NCBI RefSeq assembly: GCF_000014285.2
Contig: NC_008343.2
Coordinates: forward strand, 1,824,501 to 1,888,500
Direction of reading: 5' to 3'
From: Granulibacter bethesdensis CGDNIH1
GTDB lineage: Bacteria; Pseudomonadota; Alphaproteobacteria; Acetobacterales; Acetobacteraceae
DNA: 64,000 nucleotides
The notes beneath the pieces are model-generated. The model was not told the DNA's origin. It did no database searches and saw only the letters and a program-made list of their open reading frames with translations. Below, in pieces: positions 8,094 to 16,707 of this stretch. The first letter of the stretch is position 1. Every line of letters starts with the position of its first letter. Both the position numbers and the translations under genes were made by a program.

Positions 8094-10928
8094 GGTCTAT
8101 CTCCGCGCACGCGGAGGAACCCCGCTTTCCGGCGGTGCATTTCAACGGCACGGAGGTCTATCTCCGCGCACGCGGAGGAACCCACCCCTCCCCTTCCTCG
8201 CGGGCGCGCCTTAGGGGTCTATCTCCGCGCACGCGGAGGAACCTGGGACCGATATCGCCGTCCTGCATGACACCAAGGTCTATCTCCGCGCACGCGGAGG
8301 AACCGCCGACAGTGCGGCAACCCCTAGTGAGGGGGCAGGTCTATCTCCGCGCACGCGGAGGAACCTCATTCCTGATTGATGGCTCGCAGTCCTATACAGG
8401 TCTATCTCCGCGCACGCGGAGGAACCATCTTGAGACAGACGAAACCTATCAGAGATTCGGGTCTATCTCCGCGCACGCGGAGGAACCGCCAGCGCGCGCG
8501 GATGGTGCCGACCGCGCGAGGGTCTATCTCCGCGCACGCGGAGGAACCAATGCGTGCCCAACCTCTCCCGGCGACCAGTCGGGTCTATCTCCGCGCACGC
8601 GGAGGAACCCCGCAAATCAGCGGCCCCGCTTTTCAGATATCGGGTCTATCTCCGCGCACGCGGAGGAACCTGCTGGCGCAGTCGATGGCGAACGGCACGG
8701 GGAGGTCTATCTCCGCGCACGCGGAGGAACCTGTAGCCGACCATCTTCATCTCTGCGAACAATGGGTCTATCTCCGCGCACGCGGAGGAACCCAGTTGAT
8801 CGGCCCTGATCGGCTCCCAGTACAGGGTCTATCTCCGCGCACGCGGAGGAACCATTTAGGCGAAAGTTATTCTTTTGATCCCGTGGGGTCTATCTCCGCG
8901 CACGCGGAGGAACCTCGTCCACCATTTTTGCATTCGGGACGACATTGGGTCTATCTCCGCGCACGCGGAGGAACCTCAGGCGCATCCGGCACCGTCTGCA
9001 TGAGACCGGGTCTATCTCCGCGCACGCGGAGGAACCCGTAGATCACGACAAGGCGGGTCGGATCGATGAGGTCTATCTCCGCGCACGCGGAGGAACCTCC
9101 CGGGGTGGGAGTGGAGTGCGCAAGACGAAGGGTCTATCTCCGCGCACGCGGAGGAACCCCCGGGCTATTTTTGCTCGAAAAGCGTGGGTGGGGTCTATCT
9201 CCGCGCACGCGGAGGAACCGCTCTGTATCGCTGGTAGTCTCACGCGCTACGGGGTCTATCTCCGCGCACGCGGAGGAACCAGGATGGCGGGGTCGATCAG
9301 CAGGTCGTGCCGAGGTCTATCTCCGCGCACGCGGAGGAACCGGGCTGACCATGGATGCTAGCATAGCTGCCCACGGTCTATCTCCGCGCACGCGGAGGAA
9401 CCGGATGATGCACCCGGCCCATCCGGCGATATCGGGGTCTATCTCCGCGCACGCGGAGGAACCCATCTTCTCCTTGGGCTCCGCAGCCCGGATCGCGGTC
9501 TATCTCCGCGCACGCGGAGGAACCTACGATCTGTGCCGCGCCATGGTGACCGCGCAGGGTCTATCTCCGCGCACGCGGAGGAACCACGAGTGGATTCAGG
9601 CTGGCGTTCACCACCGCGGGTCTATCTCCGCGCACGCGGAGGAACCTCTGTCGTCCGAACGCCAGGGCAGCTCGGCCCGGGTCTATCTCCGCGCACGCGG
9701 AGGAACCGCTCACCACTGCCTTGGCTGCCCGGTTTGCCAGGGTCTATCTCCGCGCACGCGGAGGAACCGATTAGGCCCCCGTCTATTTTATTCATCAATC
9801 AGGTCTATCTCCGCGCACGCGGAGGAACCGTTCGGCCAATTCCGCCGTGTTGGACGCACACAGGTCTATCTCCGCGCACGCGGAGGAACCTGGAACGGTG
9901 CGTACGTATCGGAGCTATCGTCGGGTCTATCTCCGCGCACGCGGAGGAACCGCGTTTCTGTCTGAGTGCCCGTTACGCCAGCAGGGTCTATCTCCGCGCA
10001 CGCGGAGGAACCAGCAGAAAAAAAGCCAAGGGACGTGGGGCACAAGGTCTATCTCCGCGCACGCGGAGGAACCCGCTGCCTTGGGCGCTCGGAAACGGTC
10101 GGTCAAAGGTCTATCTCCGCGCACGCGGAGGAACCCTGTATTGGAGCGCAACGTCGCAATACAGGTCGGGTCTATCTCCGCGCACGCGGAGGAACCCCGA
10201 TCGCACGATACTCGGCCGGACCGGCCGGAGGTCTATCTCCGCGCACGCGGAGGAACCCTGCATATGGAACGGGAAATCAACTATCATGACGGTCTATCTC
10301 CGCGCACGCGGAGGAACCCACTCCTAAGTGCGCGGCAGGTCAGAAAGCTCGGGTCTATCTCCGCGCACGCGGAGGAACCCGGATGAAGCCCCTAATGCGG
10401 AGGTGACGGAGCGGTCTATCTCCGCGCACGCGGAGGAACCTTCCCGCAAAACTGCGCCATGTCTTTGCCGCTGGGTCTATCTCCGCGCACGCGGAGGAAC
10501 CCGGCAGACAAATCGTGCGCGTCAGCTAGAAACGGGTCTATCTCCGCGCACGCGGAGGAACCCGGAAAAATACCTGACGGACGTAGAGGGTGTCGGGTCT
10601 ATCTCCGCGCACGCGGAGGAACCCCCAACGGTCGTTGGTTCACTACGATCACAGGGGGTCTATCTCCGCGCACGCGGAGGAACCACGTGGGGCACAATCG
10701 TCCAACGCCCGCTGGCGGGTCTATCTCCGCGCACGCGGAGGAACCGCATTCGGTGGGGGCAGCGCGAAACCAATCGAAGGTCTATCTCCGCGCACGCGGA
10801 GGAACCCGACGCAAATAAATAACGCCCTAGGAACGACGGGGTCTATCTCCGCGCACGCGGAGGAACCCATGTCACGCCGCAGCGCACGGATGCCCAGCGA
10901 GGTCTATCTCCGCGCACGCGGAGGAACC
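8094..10928 (-). CRISPR. CRISPR array, type I-E-like, 47 repeats and 46 spacers
   Basis: A 28-bp repeat recurs every 61 bp from 8094 to 10901 (last start). On the plus strand it begins GGTCTAT, contains arms CTCCGC and GCGGAG around GCAC, and ends GGAACC. I read 47 copies with no visible variation, including both terminal ones. Spacers are 33 nt except one of 34 nt (10074-10107). The reverse complement ends in GATAGACC and starts GGTTCC, aligning with the E. coli I-E repeat, so crRNAs are most likely transcribed from the minus strand. The AT-rich leader with an IHF site at the right end agrees. No cas gene is present in the window. The long open frames across it, with periodic peptides such as SISAHAEEP, are an artefact of a stop-free repeat. 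Confidence 0.98.
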
Positions 10929-11027
10929 TCTTGCCTACAACACATTGATACTTATTGACAATCTCAAAGAACACAATGTTTCAGAAATTAACTTCTCTGA
11001 AGCAGCAGTACTCCACCGGCATCGATA
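10929..11027 (-). promoter_or_regulatory. CRISPR leader
   Basis: Directly right of the last repeat the sequence becomes AT-rich, in contrast to the GC-rich surroundings, as expected of a leader that holds the promoter for the pre-crRNA and the integration signals. It contains the IHF site annotated separately. A convincing -35/-10 pair cannot be fixed by eye; a weak candidate on the minus strand is TTGTGT, 17 bases, AAGTAT. Confidence 0.6.
10938..10950 (-). promoter_or_regulatory. IHF binding site in the CRISPR leader
   Basis: On the minus strand the 13 bases read TATCAATGTGTTG, an exact match to the IHF consensus WATCAANNNNTTR. It lies 10-22 bases from the leader-proximal repeat. In the E. 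coli type I-E system IHF binds in this interval and bends the leader so that Cas1-Cas2 inserts new spacers at the first repeat. Position, orientation and match all agree; binding itself is inferred. Confidence 0.75.
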
Positions 11028-11291
11028 ATGTCCTTCGGAGCATCACAATCAGAACAGAATCAGGTTAGGAGCTATACCAACCCTGCTCCTCTCCCACTTC
11101 CTCATGCAGAATTAAAGACGCGTCTGATCGTCTTCTGCAACGGGTGCAGGATTAAAAAGGGGCATGAGAAGATTGGCTCTCTATACGCTCACCCGTTGGC
11201 GGAACATCCAGAACATGCTTGGCAATCATTGATGGAACAAAGCCCGGACGAACTGCATGAAGCGCAGGCTGCGCAAGGATATATTAAATAA
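11028..11291 (+). CDS. Small hypothetical ORF, possible Cas3 N-terminal relic
   Basis: An 87-codon frame just outside the CRISPR leader. Most of it resembles nothing I know, but residues around 51-70 (SLYAHPLAEHPEHAWQSLME) look like the start of the Cas3 HD domain, which typically opens with a YAHS segment followed by a WQxLxEHL segment. The similarity then stops, and no further HD or helicase motif follows. If real, this is a decayed piece of a cas3 gene; it may also be a chance frame. No clear ribosome-binding site. The 170 bases from 11292 to the end of pcnB hold nothing I can identify. Confidence 0.25.
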   Translation: MSFGASQSEQNQVRSYTNPAPLPLPHAELKTRLIVFCNGCRIKKGHEKIGSLYAHPLAEHPEHAWQSLMEQSPDELHEAQAAQGYIK

Positions 11292-11459
11292 TCTGCTCCA
11301 CCCTCCTGACATCAAAATCGATTTTGTGCGGAAAGACCTTTCCACTTTCATTACCGAGAGCACCCAGATGGCTTGAAAGCCGGACCGAAAAGGGATTTTT
11401 CTTCAAACATCAGGCCGGACGCAGCAATTCTTATGTCTGTGTCAGACGAAGAGTAGAAT

Positions 11460-12701
11460 TTAAATTCCTCCCGCCTTCACGCCATCCTTCACCCACGCCA
11501 GCAACGCCGCCTTTTCCTCCTCCCCCTCCCGACAGCCGCGCCGGAGCCATTCCGTGCGGAGGGTGTCGAGCAAATGGCCGAGCGCCGGGCCGGGCACGGC
11601 GAGACCGGCCGCCAGCAGATCGCGGCCCGCCAATGGGAAATTCGGGCGGCTCAAAGGCGTCAGAAGGCGTGTCAGATGCGCCGCCCGCTCATCGCGCAAC
11701 ATGACCCAGGCGCGATCAATCAGAGCCTGCGCCGGATCATCAGCCAGCAGACGGCGCAGGCTCACCATATCCGCAGCACCATCCCACACCGGCACAGAAC
11801 CATCCAGGCAGGTGGTCAACCGGCCTGCCTCCTGACCGGACAGACGCAGGCGCTCGGCCAAGGCGCGGGGAGGCTCCTTTGCCCCCACCAGCAAAGCGAG
11901 GCGCGGGATTGCTTCCTCCGCCAGGCCTTCGCCGGGCATGCCGTTTGCAACCGCCTCGACCAACGGTGCGGGATCGTATCCGGCGGGAAACAGCACCGGC
12001 AGCACACCGGTCTGCTCCATCGCCGCCAGTATCGCCGCCAGATGCGGGCCGGTGAGGATACGGCGCAACTCGCTCCACACACGCTCCGCCGACAGCTGCG
12101 TCAACTCTCCGGCCATGGCGGTAATGGCCTGCATCGCCGCCGCATCCGGCTCCGTCCCCTGTTCCCACCGGCCATAGCGGGCCTGAAAGCGGAAAAAACG
12201 CAGCGCCCGCAGCCGGTCCTCTGCCACCCGCCGCCCCGCCTGCCCTACGAAGCGGACCCGGCCAGCGCGCAGATCGTCCAGACCGCCGAAATAATCATGC
12301 AGCGTGCCATCCGGCGACAGGGACATGGCGTTGATGGTAAAATCCCGCCGCGCCGCATCCTCCTGCCAGTCATCGGTGAAGGACACCTCGGCATGGCGGC
12401 CATCCGTCGCCAGATCCCGGCGCAGGCTGGTGATCTCGAAATGCTGGCCCCTGCTCACCGCTGTCACCGTACCGTGGGAAAGCCCGGTGGGAATACTGTG
12501 CAGGCCAGCCTGTTCCAGACGTTGCAACGTCTGCTCCGGCGGCATCGGCACGGCAAGATCGATATCCGCCACCGGCCGCCCTGCCAGCGCATCCCGCACG
12601 CATCCCCCCACCGGACGCGCCTGCGGCAAAACCGCCAGCACATCCTGCAGGGCCGGATCATCCAGCCATGATGGATACAGAAATGGTTTTTCTTCCGTCA
12701 A
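11460..12701 (-). CDS. pcnB: CCA-adding enzyme / poly(A) polymerase family nucleotidyltransferase
   Basis: The 413-residue class II nucleotidyltransferase has the head-domain motif GGCVRDALAG at about residue 31, the metal-binding ADIDLAVP just after it, the strand DFTINAMSLSPDG, and the RNA-binding segment RFVGQAGRRVAEDRLRALRF. In alphaproteobacteria this protein adds or repairs the CCA end of tRNAs; annotation varies between cca and pcnB. Its ATG overlaps the stop of the upstream Nudix gene by four bases, so the two are translationally coupled, and DUF1285 lies before that. The same neighbourhood (DUF1285, CoA pyrophosphatase, CCA enzyme) is common in related bacteria. Confidence 0.92.
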   Translation of the reverse strand: MTEEKPFLYPSWLDDPALQDVLAVLPQARPVGGCVRDALAGRPVADIDLAVPMPPEQTLQRLEQAGLHSIPTGLSHGTVTAVSRGQHFEITSLRRDLATDGRHAEVSFTDDWQEDAARRDFTINAMSLSPDGTLHDYFGGLDDLRAGRVRFVGQAGRRVAEDRLRALRFFRFQARYGRWEQGTEPDAAAMQAITAMAGELTQLSAERVWSELRRILTGPHLAAILAAMEQTGVLPVLFPAGYDPAPLVEAVANGMPGEGLAEEAIPRLALLVGAKEPPRALAERLRLSGQEAGRLTTCLDGSVPVWDGAADMVSLRRLLADDPAQALIDRAWVMLRDERAAHLTRLLTPLSRPNFPLAGRDLLAAGLAVPGPALGHLLDTLRTEWLRRGCREGEEEKAALLAWVKDGVKAGGI

Positions 12702-13354
12702 AAGCCGGGCTCCGACGCCAGATGAGCCTCCGCCTGCCGCAACCGCAAGGATAGCTCCATCAGGATCGTGGCAGTCGCGCCCCAGATCACATGCTGCTCA
12801 TGCGGCCAGACCCAGCTTTGATGACGCATGCCTCTTACCTCCAGCCAGTCCTGCCGGGGCGCGTCAGGATCCAGCAGCACACGTAATTTCAGTTCGAACA
12901 CCGCCGCCACTTCCGCGGGCGCAATGCTCACCACCCAGTCCGGGCGCACCAGCCCCACCACCGGCGTCACCACAAAGCCGGTTCCGGTCAGGACCGGATC
13001 GAGCCGTCCGAGAATATGCACATCCTCCGCCAGCAAGCCGACTTCCTCCCGCGCTTCCCGCAAGGCGGCATGCTCCGGGGAGGCATCGCCGGGATCAATC
13101 CGGCCGCCCGGAAAGGAAACCTGACCGGCATGATGACTTAAGCCCGCGGCACGGAGCGTCAGGATGATGCCCGGTTCCTCGGCCTCGGTGATTCCCACCA
13201 GCACCGCAGCAGCCCGCATCATGGAGACAGTGTCCGCCAGCATCTCCGGGCGGCGCAGCAGGACGCGATCAGGCCCCGGCAGGGCCAGAGCCGTGCGCAG
13301 ATATCTGCCGACAGAGGCTATACCGCATGGCGGGACAGTCTCTTCCACCTCCAT
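12698..13354 (-). CDS. CoA pyrophosphatase (Nudix hydrolase)
   Basis: A protein of 218 residues with the CoA-specific motif ahead of the Nudix box (LTLRAAGLSHHAGQVSFPGG) and a Nudix box ending in REAREEVGL. This subgroup hydrolyses CoA and derivatives to phosphopantetheine and 3',5'-ADP in the cytosol. The gene begins three bases after the stop of the DUF1285 gene and ends overlapping pcnB by four bases, so it is the middle gene of a three-gene operon. The first 50 residues are helical and lead into the core. The family assignment is firm; the physiological substrate is taken from the family. Confidence 0.9.
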   Translation of the reverse strand: MEVEETVPPCGIASVGRYLRTALALPGPDRVLLRRPEMLADTVSMMRAAAVLVGITEAEEPGIILTLRAAGLSHHAGQVSFPGGRIDPGDASPEHAALREAREEVGLLAEDVHILGRLDPVLTGTGFVVTPVVGLVRPDWVVSIAPAEVAAVFELKLRVLLDPDAPRQDWLEVRGMRHQSWVWPHEQHVIWGATATILMELSLRLRQAEAHLASEPGF

Positions 13355-13357
13355 GCC

Positions 13358-13897
13358 TCATCCCTGTTCCGCATGGGGCGGCATTTCGCCGAGTGCGAAA
13401 AACGTGCCGCAGCTCCAGACACCCAGCATCCGGCGGCAGCAAACATCATGCGGTTCCGCCAGCGCGACCAGCTCGTAATACACCGCCCGGCTGATCCGCG
13501 CCTCAACAGGGGGAGCGCCGTCTTCTCCATCCCTGACATGCAGATAGGGGGTAGGCTCGCAGGTCAGGATATCATGCGCCACGCGGATCGGATGGTCCTT
13601 TCCGGCAGTGATGAGCTGATCGACATTGGTGCGGAAAGTCAGCGTCTGATGGCGGCCACAGCCGGTCCAGTCCAGCTCCACCGCGACAAAGGGCGCATCC
13701 TCGACCTCGATCCGGCCTTCCTCGACCGGGGTGCGCAGTTTGTAACCATCCCGATCCCGTCGCAGCACGGAAGCAAACAGGCAGACCAGCTCCTTACGGG
13801 CGATGGGGCTGCCGCGATACAGCCATGTGCCGTCGCGCCGGATCAGAAACGGCAGCACACCGCAACATGCGCTGCCGTCATGCGCGGCACCGCCCAT
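13358..13897 (-). CDS. DUF1285 domain protein
   Basis: A protein of about 179 residues matching the DUF1285 family: IRRDGTWLYRGSPIARKELV near the N-terminus, then LRRDRDGYKLRTPVEEGRI and EDAPFVAVELDW. These proteins have a two-domain beta-rich fold of unknown function and are often encoded beside the CoA pyrophosphatase and CCA-adding enzyme, as here. The start is uncertain. The frame is open back to 14089, but those extra 64 residues do not look like the family, so I use the ATG at 13897. No clear ribosome-binding site precedes it, and an alternative start codon between 13897 and about 13960 is possible. Confidence 0.75.
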   Translation of the reverse strand: MGGAAHDGSACCGVLPFLIRRDGTWLYRGSPIARKELVCLFASVLRRDRDGYKLRTPVEEGRIEVEDAPFVAVELDWTGCGRHQTLTFRTNVDQLITAGKDHPIRVAHDILTCEPTPYLHVRDGEDGAPPVEARISRAVYYELVALAEPHDVCCRRMLGVWSCGTFFALGEMPPHAEQG

Positions 13898-14122
13898 GAC
13901 GGCATCAGGGGTAAAACCCTGCTTCTCATCGCAGGAAAGGCTGTTCAATGTGCTGTTATCGACCACGTTCCATCCCAGGTTTGATCCGATGACGCCGGAA
14001 AGACCGCCTGAAAGGCATCGCGCGGAGGAAAGCCCCCCACAGCAATATCGCCTTGAGAGCGATATAGGAAGTCTCTCTCTGCTGATCAAACGGGACGATC
14101 GCAGATTAGCCGTGGCTCTGCA

Positions 14123-15532
14123 TCAGAGCCTGACAGGCTCGGAGGGATGCTCGGGCGCGGCAAAGGGGACCGCCATGAAGCGTTGCTCCGTCTTTGTCTG
14201 CCGCAGCCTTGTGGCACGGCTGAAAAACGCGTTCAGCAGCACGGCGGAGACAGCCGTCAGCACGATCGGATCAGCCACGACCGGCCTCCATGCGGCAGGG
14301 AGCATCCGGAAAAAATCCGGGGCCACCAGCGGAATGACGCCCAGCCCGACCGAAAGCGCCACCACCAGCATGGCATTATGCTCCGTCCTGTAATCGACGG
14401 TGGCAAGGATCTTGATGCCGGTGGCCGCCACCATACCAAACATGATGAAAGCCGCCCCGCCCAGCACGCTGTAGGGAATGGTGGCGACGATAAAGGCCAG
14501 TTTCGGCACCAGACCCAGCGCCAGCATGATGCCCCCGCTGGCAACGCAGACATACCGGCTGAACACCCCCGTAATCCCGACCATGCCGACATTCTGGGAG
14601 TAGGAAACATAGGGAAAGGTATTGAACACCGCGCCGATCACGGTCCCCAGACCATCGGCCCGCAGCCCGCGCCTGATATCCTCATCCGAGACCGGCTTGC
14701 CCACCACGCTGCCCAGCGCCATGAACATGCCCGTCGCCTCGATAAAGGTGATGGTGACCAGCAGGCACATGGTCAGGCAGGGAATCAGGTGAAAGCTGGG
14801 CATGCCGAATTGCAGGGGCGTAACCACCCTCATCCACGGCTCAGCGGCGAGGCCGGAGAAATCGACATCCCCCCGCAGGATGGTCAGCATATATCCCATC
14901 AGCAGCCCGGCCATAACCGCGACATGGGACAGAAACCCGCGCGCGAAACGCACCAGCAGCAGGATGGTCAGGAGTACCACGACCGCCGCCGAGATATGGT
15001 GGAAGGATCCGTAATCAGCCGCTCCAATCCCGCCGGCAGCCCAGTTGATGCCGATCCGCATCAATGAAATACCGATCATCATGATGATGGAGCCAGTCAC
15101 GAGAGCAGGGAAAAAGCGCAGCATCCGCCCGATCAGCGGCACGATGGCCAGCCCGAACAGCCCGCCGACCAGAGCGGCCCCGTAAATACCCTGCAAGCCT
15201 ACTCCCGGCGTCGCGGCCATGGCCAGCATGGGCGGGATGCATAACCCCGTGACTCCCATAATCACGGGCAGGCGAATACCGAACGGACCGAAACCGATGG
15301 TCTGGATCAGTGTGGCAATGCCGCAGGCAAACAGATCGGCATTGATCAGCATGGCGATATGGGCCTGATCCAGATGCATCGCCGCACCGAGAATCAACGG
15401 TGCCGCCACCGCATTGGCATACATCACCAGGACATGCTGCACCCCGAGCGTCAGCAATCTGGGCCATGGCAGCATCTGATCCACAGGATGTCGTTTTTTG
15501 ACCGCACTCCCGGATACGGAACCCGTCATCAT
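14123..15532 (-). CDS. NCS2 family purine (xanthine/urate-type) permease
   Basis: A 469-residue permease with about 14 membrane segments. The NCS2 marks are present: the first-helix QH motif (GVQHVLVMYAN) and the family signature SYSQNVGMVGITGVFSRY in helix 10. The order Q-N-V-G and following T-G is that of xanthine/uric acid transporters rather than uracil permeases, so a purine substrate is likely. An AGAAGGA ribosome-binding site precedes the paired ATG codons at 15532. It is divergent from a LysR gene, with a perfect dyad in the 162-base gap, so it is probably that regulator's target. Transport is proton- or sodium-coupled in this family. Confidence 0.88.
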   Translation of the reverse strand: MMTGSVSGSAVKKRHPVDQMLPWPRLLTLGVQHVLVMYANAVAAPLILGAAMHLDQAHIAMLINADLFACGIATLIQTIGFGPFGIRLPVIMGVTGLCIPPMLAMAATPGVGLQGIYGAALVGGLFGLAIVPLIGRMLRFFPALVTGSIIMMIGISLMRIGINWAAGGIGAADYGSFHHISAAVVVLLTILLLVRFARGFLSHVAVMAGLLMGYMLTILRGDVDFSGLAAEPWMRVVTPLQFGMPSFHLIPCLTMCLLVTITFIEATGMFMALGSVVGKPVSDEDIRRGLRADGLGTVIGAVFNTFPYVSYSQNVGMVGITGVFSRYVCVASGGIMLALGLVPKLAFIVATIPYSVLGGAAFIMFGMVAATGIKILATVDYRTEHNAMLVVALSVGLGVIPLVAPDFFRMLPAAWRPVVADPIVLTAVSAVLLNAFFSRATRLRQTKTEQRFMAVPFAAPEHPSEPVRL

Positions 15533-15627
15533 TCATTCCTTCTCCGCCCGAACATGCGCAGGCTCACATGCCGCGCCGCGGCAGGCTACGAATCATACCC
15601 GTTGCCTGCCAGTGCCCTTTTCTTGAC

Positions 15628-15654
15628 AAGGTGTTGCGAAAATCTGAACACCTT
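15628..15654. promoter_or_regulatory. LysR-type operator (perfect dyad with T-N11-A)
   Basis: The sequence AAGGTGTT, 11 bases, AACACCTT is a perfect 8-bp inverted repeat with the T-N11-A spacing that defines LysR-type boxes. It lies 41 bases upstream of the LysR ATG and 96 bases upstream of the divergent permease start. A TTGACA-like hexamer overlaps its left arm at 15623-15628, suggesting autorepression of the LysR gene. Confidence 0.75.
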
Positions 15655-15694
15655 CTTCCGATGGCATGGTGACAACACAAGTGATCGACAGCCT

Positions 15695-16609
15695 ATGCGA
15701 CATCTGCGGATTCTGACCCATATCGTCGATGTGGCCCGCAGCGGCTCCATCCGTCGCTCGGCCGAGCGGATGAACATCACCGCCTCCGCCCTCACCCGCC
15801 AGATTCAGGATTTCGAGGAGGAGCTGGGCACACCGGTTTTCGAGCGCACCGCACAGGGCATGCGGCTGAATGCCGCCGGGGAGCTGATCGTGCAGCATGC
15901 GCTGACCAGGGCGGCCGATCTGGATCAGATACGCTCCCGCATCGCCGATCTTCAGGGGGTGCGGCGCGGGCATGTGACGGTGGTGTGCAGTCAGGCTTTT
16001 GCCAGGCTCGACCTGCCGCGTGAAATCGAGGCATGCCGCAGGCTGCATCCGCTGGTTTCCTTCAGCATAAGGGTGCTGGATCACAGCCGCGCGCTGGAAG
16101 CGCTGCGCCGTTATGAGGCCGATCTGGCGCTGGTCCTTCAACCTCTGCCGGACAGGGAAATTCAACCCCTGTTGCACTATACCCTGCCGCTCTGCGCGGT
16201 GATGGCGTGGGATCATCCGCTGGCCAGGCGGGACGGCGCACCGGTACGGCTGCGGGCGTGTCTGGAGCATCGTCTGGCGCTGCCGGAGCGTGGCATGGCC
16301 ACCCGGCAGGCTCTGGATGCGGCGCTGTTACGGCTGGGGCAGACAGACCCCGAGGATATCGCCGTGGACTCGGATTCGATGGAGCTGCTGACCGAATATG
16401 TGCGCCGCGCCGGAGCCGTGACCTTTCAGGCCGCCAGCCCGTTGCAGGGGGAGGAGGCCGGTGATCTGTGCCTCCGTCCGCTCGACCCGCGTGATGCGGA
16501 GCCGGTTTCCTGCGTGCTGGGCCATCTGCGGGGCCGGGTGCTGTCTGTCGCAGCGGCCAAATTCGCCGATCAGCTCGCCCGCAGCCTGCATGCACGCTAC
16601 GGGCACTGA
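15695..16609 (+). CDS. LysR family transcriptional regulator
   Basis: A protein of 304 residues. The N-terminal helix-turn-helix is clear: LTHIVDVARSGSIRRSAERM followed by NITASALTRQIQDFEEELG and the wing FERTAQGMRL. The remaining 220 residues form the periplasmic-binding-protein-like effector domain (VTVVCSQAFARLDLP, then GMATRQALDAALLRLG). I start at the ATG at 15695; the longer frame to 15359 runs into the divergent permease gene. The operator-like dyad immediately upstream and the divergent purine permease indicate that it controls both itself and the permease, with a purine or related metabolite as probable co-inducer (inference). Confidence 0.9.
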   Translation: MRHLRILTHIVDVARSGSIRRSAERMNITASALTRQIQDFEEELGTPVFERTAQGMRLNAAGELIVQHALTRAADLDQIRSRIADLQGVRRGHVTVVCSQAFARLDLPREIEACRRLHPLVSFSIRVLDHSRALEALRRYEADLALVLQPLPDREIQPLLHYTLPLCAVMAWDHPLARRDGAPVRLRACLEHRLALPERGMATRQALDAALLRLGQTDPEDIAVDSDSMELLTEYVRRAGAVTFQAASPLQGEEAGDLCLRPLDPRDAEPVSCVLGHLRGRVLSVAAAKFADQLARSLHARYGH

Positions 16610-16707
16610 TCTCCCGCTTTGCGATCATGCGACAACGTGTCACCATTTGCGTTGATCTTGTGACACGCGGCCAGTTTCCACCATCGCCAGAGGATATGTG
16701 CATCATT

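Noticed and set aside
8090-10958. Several long plus-strand frames across the CRISPR array with periodic peptides (SISAHAEEP, VYLRARGGT, GLSPRTRRN)
   Set aside because: The 61-bp period shifts frame each unit and the repeat contains no stop in any plus-strand frame, so long open frames arise automatically; they have no start signals or family resemblance.
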